Assembly: GCA_016763165.1 (NCBI GenBank)
Contig: JAESUJ010000067.1
Coordinates: 1 to 12,977, forward strand
Direction of reading: 5' to 3'
Length of the DNA stretch: 12,977 nt
DNA from: Candidatus Babeliales bacterium
GTDB lineage: Bacteria > Babelota > Babeliae > Babelales > CAZZPM01
Position numbers and translations under genes: made by a program
Notes under the pieces: model-generated
Told to the model about the DNA's origin: nothing
Seen by the model: only the letters and a program-made list of their open reading frames with translations
The model's database searches: none
Shown here: piece by piece, positions 6,935-12,977 of the stretch
Position numbering within the stretch: the first letter of the stretch is position 1
Layout of the letters: every line of letters starts with the position of its first letter

Positions 6935-7483
6935 CTATTTAAAATTAAAAACAACATACATTAAACTTCGTTCATTCATTATTGCTCCATATCGTAACAA
7001 TAATATAACACATTCTTTGTGATCTCCATTAACAGCTAACTCAAGAGCTGTTACACACTTATCTGTTTGATAGTTAATGATATCAAATGGAAGTATTTTT
7101 TTCATTTCTTCTATATAGGGGAGAATTAAGCGACAAAGATCTATATTACCATGCTCTGAAACAAGCTGTAAAGTGCTTATCTTTCCATTACTTCCGTCCC
7201 AAGCAGCAAAATTATTAATAAGAAAATGGGTCATCTTATATTGTTTATCATTTAAAACAATCTGCTTTTTTTTATTTTTATTAAAAATTTCTTGAGCTTT
7301 TTTTGTATCATTATCCATACATGCCTGAAAAAAATTTATCACATCTTTTGATTCATCTGATTCTAAAGACAAAGTAATTAGGGGCATAGGTTGACTTGCT
7401 GCCTGAACTCTCCCGCCATAAATACCCACTAGAAAGAATAACAATAAACTCTTGTATAAAAAACCAATAATAATTTTCTTCAT
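6935..7483 (-). CDS. Secreted ankyrin-repeat protein
   Basis: A 182-residue protein with a signal peptide (K2, K3, hydrophobic 4-21, cut after VQA at 26-28). The mature part has two recognisable ankyrin repeats: STLQLVSEHGNIDLCRLILP (103-122) and VTALELAVNGDHKECVILLL (144-163), the latter followed by RYGA. A weaker helix pair at 48-70 (FFQACMDNDTKKAQEIF) may be a third. Ankyrin repeats bind other proteins. With a Sec signal and no other domain, it could act in the periplasm or be exported to a host cell; the latter is an inference from the known abundance of ankyrin proteins in intracellular bacteria. It lies 77 bases downstream of pgeF on the same strand, so co-transcription is possible. GGGAAG sits upstream of the ATG. 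The C-terminus stops just after a repeat (ERSLMYVVFNFK), so it may be a shortened member of a larger family. Confidence 0.8.
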   Translation of the reverse strand: MKKIIIGFLYKSLLLFFLVGIYGGRVQAASQPMPLITLSLESDESKDVINFFQACMDNDTKKAQEIFNKNKKKQIVLNDKQYKMTHFLINNFAAWDGSNGKISTLQLVSEHGNIDLCRLILPYIEEMKKILPFDIINYQTDKCVTALELAVNGDHKECVILLLRYGAIMNERSLMYVVFNFK

Positions 7484-7560
7484 ATCAAACTTCCCTGAAT
7501 CTATCCTAAAACGTGTAACTATAATCTATGTTAAAAGCATATCTAAGAATTAAATATTTG

Positions 7561-8256
7561 CTACTTAAGAGCTATAAAACTTATTTGTCGCCCCATACTT
7601 TGCTTACCATTTCGACGAGATGAGTGATATGTAGGAATGCAGACAGTACAAAAACTTTCTCGTCTATTAATATTCCGAAATAGACAACCACGAGAAAGCA
7701 GAAATTGAATGTTTAATTCAACAAGATCACATCGAGTTTTCCCATCTTCCTTCCCTACATACAATGAAAGACGTTCATACGATGTTTCTTTTACCTGATC
7801 AATGACTTCATTGCCAACTTCAAAACAAGGCAAATGTATACTTGGCCCTATAAAAGCCTGTAATTTTTTAGAACCTATTCCAAAATTTTCAATCAATAAG
7901 TCAACTGCACGAGCAGCAACTCCTTTTACTGCGCCCTTCCACCCGGCATGAACAGCAGCAATGACCTCTTTATCTGGTGCATATAACAACAATGGAACAC
8001 AATCTGCTGTAAAAACTCCTATCCCAATGTTTTTTTTATTGGTAATAAGAATGTCTGCTTCTTGAGCCAAAACATGTGACCCATCTTCAACCTCATCAAG
8101 AACAACATGGTTTATCCCATGAATCTGTTGAACAGCATACAGACTTTTTATATTTTTTCGATACAACAAAGTATCCATAGATGAAATATTTTTTTTGTAT
8201 TCTTTTATTATTTCATCATCTGAATCACCAAAATAGACTGTCAAATTACTGCGCAT
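7561..8256 (-). CDS. pgeF: Peptidoglycan editing factor PgeF (laccase-domain, YfiH/YlmD family)
   Basis: A cytosolic protein of the former multicopper polyphenol oxidase family. Members have been reported as purine nucleoside phosphorylases and, in E. coli, as a factor that keeps peptidoglycan precursors free of the wrong amino acid. The 231-residue length is typical. The zinc/active-site set is visible: H46 in QQIHG, C86 in FTADCVPLLLYAP (82-94) and H103 in AAVHAGWKGAVKGV (100-113). IGPSIHLPCFEVGNEV (136-151), C203 and YHSSRRNGK...GRQISFIAL (210-230) complete the family signature. Upstream TAAGGG is a modest ribosome site. The gene follows ftsZ, as in many bacteria, but the terminator at 8321-8355 separates them, so it probably has its own promoter in 8257-8320; I could not identify that promoter convincingly. 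Confidence 0.92.
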   Translation of the reverse strand: MRSNLTVYFGDSDDEIIKEYKKNISSMDTLLYRKNIKSLYAVQQIHGINHVVLDEVEDGSHVLAQEADILITNKKNIGIGVFTADCVPLLLYAPDKEVIAAVHAGWKGAVKGVAARAVDLLIENFGIGSKKLQAFIGPSIHLPCFEVGNEVIDQVKETSYERLSLYVGKEDGKTRCDLVELNIQFLLSRGCLFRNINRRESFCTVCIPTYHSSRRNGKQSMGRQISFIALK

Positions 8257-8320
8257 TGCAATATACCCTTACCTAGAAAAAATTTATATATCCTGCTACA
8301 GTATTTTAATATAATTTCTA

Positions 8321-8355
8321 TAAAAAATAAAGGACCGCATTTCATCGATCCTTTA
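8321..8355 (-). terminator. Rho-independent terminator downstream of ftsZ
   Basis: In minus-strand RNA, UAAAGGAUCG pairs with CGGUCCUUUA (genome 8346-8355 and 8328-8337), with one G-U pair and an 8-base loop, followed by six U (8322-8327). It starts 28 bases after the ftsZ stop and closes the ftsQ-ftsA-ftsZ transcript. The wobble pair would be an A-C mismatch on the other strand, which marks the direction. Confidence 0.85.
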
Positions 8356-8383
8356 CTATTCTTCCTCAAATTATATTCCTCTT

Positions 8384-9577
8384 TCATATTTTGTGATCAG
8401 ACTCCATCTTTTTTCTTAAAAATGTGGGCGTATCGATATCATAAAAAGCATCTCTTTTTTCTTCTTGTATTGTTGTACCAGACTCTTCTTTAACAAAATC
8501 TGCTAATACCGCTTCATGAGATGATTGTTCGATTACGGGTAGTTTTTTTTTTGATGTTAACAAATTATTACTACCCTCCGAGAGGCTCAATAACGAATCA
8601 TCAGATTCTTCATTAAATCCTGTTGCGATTACGGTTACCATTATCTCATCTGTCATTGATGGATCAATAACAGATCCTAAAATAATATTTGCATCCTCTT
8701 TTACCATATCATAAACCACCTGAGATGCATCATTGATTTCATGCAATCCAATATCACTATTGCCCGTAATATTAATTAAAATACCTTGAGCACCGCTAAT
8801 ATTGATATTCTCAAGCAATGGAGAATTTATAGCATCTAATGCAGCTTGCGCAGCACGTCCTTCACCTTTACACCGTGCTGTTCCCATAATTGCACGTCCC
8901 ATATCTTTCATCACGGTACGAACATCAGCAAAATCAACATTGATCAATCCTGTTTTAATAATAATATCTGAAATTCCTTTGATCGCTTGATGCAATACAT
9001 TGTTAGATAAAATGAATGCATCCATCATTGATATTTTTGGATCCGCAACTTCAAGCAGTTTCTGATTAGGAACAACAATATATGTATCAACGACTGAACG
9101 AAGTTGTTTTACTGCATGATCCGAATATGCCAAACGCCTTTTCCCTTCAAATAAAAATGGTTTTGTAACAATAGCAACTGTTAAGATTCCCTGCTCTTTT
9201 GCCGCTTCTGCAATAACGGGCAATGCGCCTGAGCCGGTCCCTCCCCCTAACCCTGCCGCTAAAAATAGAATGTCCGTACCAGCTATAGAATTCATAATTT
9301 CTTCAATGCTTTCTTCAGCTGCTCTACGGCCAATTTCCGGATTTGATCCAGCCCCAAGTCCTTTTGTAATTTTACTACCGAGCTGTATTTTTTCTTGGGC
9401 CTGCGATAAGTTCAATGCCTGTGCATCAGTATTTGCAATAATATATGTTACTTCCTCTACATCACCAACTTGTATCATGCTATTAATCGCATTGCCTCCT
9501 GCTCCTCCAACGCCCATTACCTTAATAGATGCGCCACAAGTTGATGTCAACTCCTGCTCTACATTAAATTCGATCAC
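8384..9577 (-). CDS. ftsZ: Cell division GTPase FtsZ
   Basis: The tubulin-like GTPase that polymerises into the cytoplasmic Z-ring at the division site. The 397 residues carry VGGAGGNAINSM (23-34), the tubulin signature GGGTGSG (111-117), and NVDFADVRTVM (213-223) with the T7-loop aspartates D215 and D218 that complete the GTP site of the next subunit. The core ends near 320. A variable linker (322-378) leads to the conserved C-terminal peptide DIDTPTFLRKK (380-390), the docking site for FtsA. The start codon is GTG, supported by AAAGGGGA at 9583-9590 and by family alignment; no nearby in-frame ATG fits. ftsA ends 29 bases upstream. A run of ten A in the coding strand (8543-8552) lies in the linker, where a slip would remove the C-terminal peptide. 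Confidence 0.98.
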   Translation of the reverse strand: MIEFNVEQELTSTCGASIKVMGVGGAGGNAINSMIQVGDVEEVTYIIANTDAQALNLSQAQEKIQLGSKITKGLGAGSNPEIGRRAAEESIEEIMNSIAGTDILFLAAGLGGGTGSGALPVIAEAAKEQGILTVAIVTKPFLFEGKRRLAYSDHAVKQLRSVVDTYIVVPNQKLLEVADPKISMMDAFILSNNVLHQAIKGISDIIIKTGLINVDFADVRTVMKDMGRAIMGTARCKGEGRAAQAALDAINSPLLENINISGAQGILINITGNSDIGLHEINDASQVVYDMVKEDANIILGSVIDPSMTDEIMVTVIATGFNEESDDSLLSLSEGSNNLLTSKKKLPVIEQSSHEAVLADFVKEESGTTIQEEKRDAFYDIDTPTFLRKKMESDHKI

Positions 9578-9582
9578 TAGAC

Positions 9583-9590
9583 TCCCCTTT
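9583..9590 (-). promoter_or_regulatory. Ribosome binding site fixing the GTG start of ftsZ
   Basis: AAAGGGGA on the minus strand lies 5 bases before the GTG at 9577. It supports a GTG rather than an ATG start for ftsZ. Confidence 0.7.
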
Positions 9591-9606
9591 CGTTAAAAAA
9601 ATGACT

Positions 9607-10863
9607 CTATAAATATTCATAAATCCACGACTTCATCCGATGCAAAACACGTGACATTATCGGAATATTTTTTAATGATTCTGATACTGCCTGCTGACCT
9701 CTCACTGCATATAAAAGAAGACCATACCCTGTTGCATATATTGGACTTTTTATACTATCTGGAACGAGCAAGGCATTATCATCACTATCAGAAAATGGAA
9801 TACCTACTCTAATTGGAATATCGAGAATTGTTTGAGCAAGCTCTTCCATGCCTCGGAGTAATGCACCACCACCAGTTAAAACCAGACCGAGAGGCATAAT
9901 TTCTTTTAGATGATACAACATCATCTCTTCATGTAAAAAATCAAATACTTCTTCTGCCCGAGGGTTTAATACTTGATAGACTCTGTATAATTCAACTTTT
10001 TTAACTTTTTGATCAACCTCACGAGTCAACTCAAGTAAGGCCGTATCAAAATTTATATAGGATTCTTCTGTAACAAATCCATATTTTCTTTTTACATCTT
10101 CAGATATTTTTAATGATGCTTCAAGTCCAATAGCTAAATCATTGGTAAAATGATTACCTGCTATCGGTATAACTTTTGAATGCATAATGCGACCAGATCG
10201 ATACAATGCAAAATCAGAAGTTCCACCACCAATATCAAGAATACCGACACCCAGCTCACGCTCTGAATCAGTAAGAACCGCCTCAGCTGAAGCAATCTGT
10301 TCCAAAACAATATCTTCTACCTTTAAGCCTGCCAATTCACATGCTGTAATAATATTATGTGCTGAAGAGACAGCACCCGTTATGATATGCACTTGCGCCT
10401 CAAGACGAATTCCATGCATTCCTAAAGAATCCAGTACATTCTCCTGCCCATCAACACGAAAATATTGTGGAATTATTTGTAAGATTTCCCGATCTTGTGG
10501 AATTGGAACCGCTTTTGCTGCTTCAATAACTCGCTCAATATCATCAGGCATGACATCACGTCGCTTGATAGCAACGACCCCTTTTGAGTTGAATGATTGA
10601 ATATGTCCACCAGATATACCAACAACTACAGGTCCTACTGTTAAACCAGAATTTTTCTCTGCAAGAATAATAGCTATTTTAATTGCCTGCACGGTTAATC
10701 CTATGTCAACAATGACCCCTTTTTTCAAACCATGTGATGGTGCAGTTCCCATACCAATAACTTCAATACCACCTTTTCCATCAGCAATACCGATAAGAAC
10801 GCAAATTTTTGTTGTCCCTATATCTATAGCTGTTACTACCTTGCCTCCATGTAGAACATTCAT
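9607..10863 (-). CDS. ftsA: Cell division protein FtsA
   Basis: An actin-like ATPase that ties FtsZ filaments to the inner membrane and recruits later divisome proteins. In the 418 residues the nucleotide-site motifs are AIDIGTTKIC (12-21, phosphate 1), LDIGGGTSDF (209-218, phosphate 2) and LTGGGALLRG (329-338, adenosine). The FtsA-specific 1C subdomain lies at about 85-165 (from GGHIQSFNSKG to the region of AQVHIITGA). The last residues (about 403-418, SRVLHRMKSWIYEYL) form the amphipathic membrane-targeting helix, preceded by a short linker. The ATG overlaps the ftsQ TGA (ATGA), so translation is probably coupled. It also has a good ribosome site, GGGAGA at 10871-10876. All functional elements look intact. 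Confidence 0.97.
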   Translation of the reverse strand: MNVLHGGKVVTAIDIGTTKICVLIGIADGKGGIEVIGMGTAPSHGLKKGVIVDIGLTVQAIKIAIILAEKNSGLTVGPVVVGISGGHIQSFNSKGVVAIKRRDVMPDDIERVIEAAKAVPIPQDREILQIIPQYFRVDGQENVLDSLGMHGIRLEAQVHIITGAVSSAHNIITACELAGLKVEDIVLEQIASAEAVLTDSERELGVGILDIGGGTSDFALYRSGRIMHSKVIPIAGNHFTNDLAIGLEASLKISEDVKRKYGFVTEESYINFDTALLELTREVDQKVKKVELYRVYQVLNPRAEEVFDFLHEEMMLYHLKEIMPLGLVLTGGGALLRGMEELAQTILDIPIRVGIPFSDSDDNALLVPDSIKSPIYATGYGLLLYAVRGQQAVSESLKNIPIMSRVLHRMKSWIYEYL

Positions 10864-11654
10864 AATAGAATCTCCCTTTTTTTAATAATCTTAACGACTA
10901 TTTGCCCTTGAAAACGCATATCAAATAATAATTGCTGATTTTTTTTAACATGCAACCGACTCTTTGTTTCCATTTTACAAAAAGATGTTCGATGTTTTTC
11001 GCACATGTCATACGAGTCTGCATCACATGTAACAACATATTTTTTATATGCATCATCAAAAAGCTGAATATCATTCGGAGTAGCTATAGAAATATGCCAT
11101 CCTTTATTGACTAAGTGAGATAAGGGTTTAACAAATTTTTTCAGATCAGATGCTTCAAGAACCTCTTTATTAATATAAACCTGATCTAATACAGCAGAAC
11201 AATCATCATCTACCCTCTCTATTGAATACATTTTTCCATTAGAAGCAAAAATAGAATCATTATTAATTTTACAAATTAATGGATACCCCCATAAAAAAAG
11301 TGAATGCCCTGAGTCTCCTCGAGAAACTATAGAATATGAATGGATATATGAATATTCTTCTTTTAAAGCTTCTATCAATACTGGCAACTGCCAGATAGCA
11401 AGACCTTCTGCTATCTGTTGTTCACAAATGCTGGATAAAGAACCACGTAAATCTGATAAATGCCACCGATAAAAATGACATGATAGAAACGAAATATCAG
11501 TAACTACTAAAATAGTAGAATAGATGCCGTACAAAAAAAGAAAAGTATAGGCTATACGGAAGCAAGCACGTAAAAAAATTTGCAAATCACCTTTTCGGAT
11601 TTGCAATCTCTCAATAACATTCGCTATACGAGTGCGATTTGACTTCCATACCAT
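10860..11654 (-). CDS. ftsQ: FtsQ-like divisome protein (divergent)
   Basis: FtsQ is a single-pass inner-membrane protein that links early and late divisome proteins through its periplasmic domain. This 264-residue protein has the right topology: a basic cytoplasmic tail (1-30), one transmembrane segment (about 33-52) and a periplasmic remainder. A POTRA-like first part is not clear by sequence. The segment with GYPLICKINNDSIFASNGKM (123-142) resembles the family's Pro-x-Ala...D.dG.vf region. MRFQGQIVVK near the end (246-255) matches the conserved DLR(F/Y)xxQ(I/V)VV strand. Its position directly before ftsA, with an ATGA overlap, is the strongest support. The ATG at 11654 has GAGAGGAG at 11658-11665. 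Identity to known FtsQ is low, so a DivIB/FtsQ-type label is as specific as I would go. It is the first gene of the ftsQ-ftsA-ftsZ transcript. Confidence 0.78.
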   Translation of the reverse strand: MVWKSNRTRIANVIERLQIRKGDLQIFLRACFRIAYTFLFLYGIYSTILVVTDISFLSCHFYRWHLSDLRGSLSSICEQQIAEGLAIWQLPVLIEALKEEYSYIHSYSIVSRGDSGHSLFLWGYPLICKINNDSIFASNGKMYSIERVDDDCSAVLDQVYINKEVLEASDLKKFVKPLSHLVNKGWHISIATPNDIQLFDDAYKKYVVTCDADSYDMCEKHRTSFCKMETKSRLHVKKNQQLLFDMRFQGQIVVKIIKKREILL

Positions 11655-11683
11655 AAGCTCCTCTCGAAGTAAAATATATTCGC

Positions 11684-11713
11684 ATAGTAAAACAAAAAAA
11701 AATATATTTGCAA
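11684..11713 (-). promoter_or_regulatory. Candidate promoter for ftsQ-ftsA-ftsZ
   Basis: On the minus strand, TTGCAA (11708-11713) and TACTAT (11684-11689) are 18 bases apart, each four of six matches to the sigma-70 consensus. The spacer holds a run of nine T. The leader to the ftsQ ATG would be about 24 bases and contains the ribosome site. The lon terminator lies just upstream, so a promoter is needed in this gap; this exact pair is tentative. Confidence 0.35.
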
Positions 11714-11784
11714 GAGCTCATAAATAAAATAACAAAAGGGCTTTTTAAAAGTATTTTTATTGAAAAAATATAGAAATTGCTGTT

Positions 11785-11823
11785 AAAAAAATCAAGCCGA
11801 GAACGAAATGCCTCGACTTGATT
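11785..11823 (-). terminator. Rho-independent terminator of lon
   Basis: In minus-strand RNA, AAUCAAGUCGAG pairs with CUCGGCUUGAUU (genome 11812-11823 and 11790-11801): 12 pairs with one G-U and a 10-base loop, followed by a U run (11785-11790). It starts 20 bases after the lon stop and isolates lon from the division operon. Confidence 0.92.
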
Positions 11824-11843
11824 TAAGAATATTTAATACTGAA

Positions 11844-12977
11844 TTAATTAATTTTTGGAAGTAACACCCAATCAAGAATTTCACGAGCATTTTCTGCCCA
11901 TAATATTTCAACACCTTCGGTTATATCTTCCATGTTTACCATATCTTTCTGATTCTGTTTTGGTAAAATAACATGATCAAGACCGTACTGCTTTGCTGCA
12001 AGGATTTTTTCTTTCAATCCACCAATTGGTAGGACATTCCCTTGCAAATTCAGTTCACCTGTCATTGCATACCGACCATTAATGAGTCGTCCCGTCAATG
12101 CCGATAGAATCGATGTTAACAGTGTTACCCCAGCCGATGGCCCATCTTTAGGAATGGCACCTGCAGGCAGATGAATATGCAAATCATGCTCAGTGAATTT
12201 ACTTGGATCTATCTTAAAAAAATCCATATGTGCTCGAGCATACGTCATTGCAGCTTGTGCAGATTCTTTCATAACATCACCCAGCTGACCTGTCAGTAAG
12301 AACTTTCCTGTTCCCCTCATAAGCACTGCTTCAACTTGCAACAATTCACCACCACACGATGTCCATGCTAACCCATTAGTTACCCCAACTTTATTAGAAA
12401 AATCATAATCATCTGCTGAAAAACGTTGCGGGCCTAAAAACTTAGTTAGATTATCAACGGAAAATTCAACACCTTCATTCGTTTCAATGAGAGCACGTGC
12501 ATATTTAGAACAAAGTTTTTGAACTGTACGCTCAAGCTCTCGCACGCCAGCTTCACGTGTATATGAATAAATAACTTGATGAATAACTGGTGTATCTATT
12601 TTAATTTTATGCTCTTCTAAACCAGAAGTCTGAATAGCTTTTGGTACTAAATAGCGACTTGCAATCTCTGCTTTTTCTTCACGCGTATACCCAGAAAGTT
12701 GAATAATATCCAAACGATCCCTCAATGGACCCGGAATATTATTAATATCATTAGCTGTTGTTACAAACATTACTTTAGATAAATCAAAATGCATTCCTAA
12801 ATAATTATCATAAAATTGACTATTTTGTTCTGGATCTAAAACTTCCAATAATGCTGATGCAGGATCACCACGACCAGAGTTTCCTAATTTATCAAGCTCA
12901 TCAATAACAATTAAAGGGTTAAGACTTTTAACTTTACGCATTGCTTGAATCAGACGACCTGGCAAAGCACCAACATA
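11844..12977 (-). CDS. lon: ATP-dependent protease Lon (N-terminus cut by window edge)
   Basis: Lon is a cytosolic AAA+ serine protease that unfolds and degrades damaged and regulatory proteins. The 377 visible residues are the C-terminal part; the frame stays open to the right edge and begins YVGALPGR, the conserved stretch just before Walker B. Counting the first visible residue as 1, Walker B is PLIVIDELDKLG (21-32). Sensor 1 lies in VTTANDINNIPG (72-83), and the arginine-finger region is PLRDRLDII (84-92). The protease domain carries the Ser-Lys dyad: S281 in PKDGPSAGVTL and K324 in PIGGLKEKILAA, spaced 43 residues apart as in E. coli S679 and K722. About half of the protein, including the substrate-binding N-domain and Walker A, lies outside the window. 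An internal TTG at 12965 is not the start. The terminator follows the stop by 20 bases. Confidence 0.98.
   Translation of the reverse strand, partial: YVGALPGRLIQAMRKVKSLNPLIVIDELDKLGNSGRGDPASALLEVLDPEQNSQFYDNYLGMHFDLSKVMFVTTANDINNIPGPLRDRLDIIQLSGYTREEKAEIASRYLVPKAIQTSGLEEHKIKIDTPVIHQVIYSYTREAGVRELERTVQKLCSKYARALIETNEGVEFSVDNLTKFLGPQRFSADDYDFSNKVGVTNGLAWTSCGGELLQVEAVLMRGTGKFLLTGQLGDVMKESAQAAMTYARAHMDFFKIDPSKFTEHDLHIHLPAGAIPKDGPSAGVTLLTSILSALTGRLINGRYAMTGELNLQGNVLPIGGLKEKILAAKQYGLDHVILPKQNQKDMVNMEDITEGVEILWAENAREILDWVLLPKIN

Noticed and set aside
8020..8044. CCAAT...ATTGG inverted repeat around eight T inside pgeF
   Set aside because: Five-base arms in an AT-rich coding region are expected by chance, and the reading frame explains the sequence.
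9270..9596. Plus-strand open frame of 108 codons opposite ftsZ (similar ones lie opposite ftsA at 10187-10600 and yidC at 4713-5138)
   Set aside because: Antisense shadows of strongly conserved genes, with composition typical of a complementary frame and no ribosome sites or domains.
12963..12965. TTG as the start of the lon reading frame
   Set aside because: The frame remains open to the edge and encodes the conserved Lon residues YVGALPGR across this point, so the gene simply continues outside the window.

Overview
The window is AT-rich and densely coded, mostly on the minus strand. It looks like a piece of the chromosome of a reduced, probably host-associated, double-membrane (diderm) bacterium. 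An LptD-type outer-membrane protein argues for an outer membrane. FtsZ, FtsA, Lon, RecR and YidC are bacterial core genes. The strong A/T bias, long poly-A/T runs inside genes, a secreted ankyrin-repeat protein and a cell-division cluster reduced to ftsQ-ftsA-ftsZ fit an intracellular lineage such as Candidatus Dependentiae (TM6). That placement is inference; no rRNA or other phylogenetic marker was compared.

Layout, left to right. (1) 1-1229, minus: an M24 Xaa-Pro aminopeptidase cut by the left edge, with its own extended -10 promoter. (2) 1333-5715, minus: a compact operon transcribed yidC, recR, lptD. Its recR stop and lptD start overlap as TAATG. (3) 5716-5906: a divergent control region with a candidate yidC promoter and a 13-bp interrupted dyad in front of a MerR-like regulator. 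(4) 5907-6771, plus: the only plus-strand genes, namely the MerR-like regulator and a 67-residue secreted Ala/Glu-rich protein with its own promoter and a strong terminator. (5) 6935-8256, minus: a secreted ankyrin-repeat protein, preceded in transcription order by pgeF. (6) 8321-11713, minus: a self-contained ftsQ-ftsA-ftsZ operon, with a candidate promoter upstream and a clear terminator downstream. (7) 11785-12977, minus: the 3' part of lon and its terminator.

How the genes relate. YidC (inner-membrane insertase) and LptD (outer-membrane LPS translocon) both serve envelope biogenesis and share a transcript with the recombination-mediator protein RecR. FtsQ, FtsA and FtsZ form the core of the division ring without the usual flanking mur, ddl or lpxC genes. 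PgeF, a peptidoglycan-fidelity enzyme, lies just downstream. Lon and the aminopeptidase are protein-turnover enzymes at the two edges. The accessory part is 5.7-7.5 kb: a divergent MerR-like regulator, an acidic secreted microprotein and a secreted ankyrin protein.

I see no mobile element, tRNA, rRNA or CRISPR array, and no gene-free stretch longer than about 190 bases. No clearly new multi-gene system is visible. The best leads are the accessory block and an A10 homopolymer in ftsZ where a one-base slip in either direction would remove the C-terminal tail.
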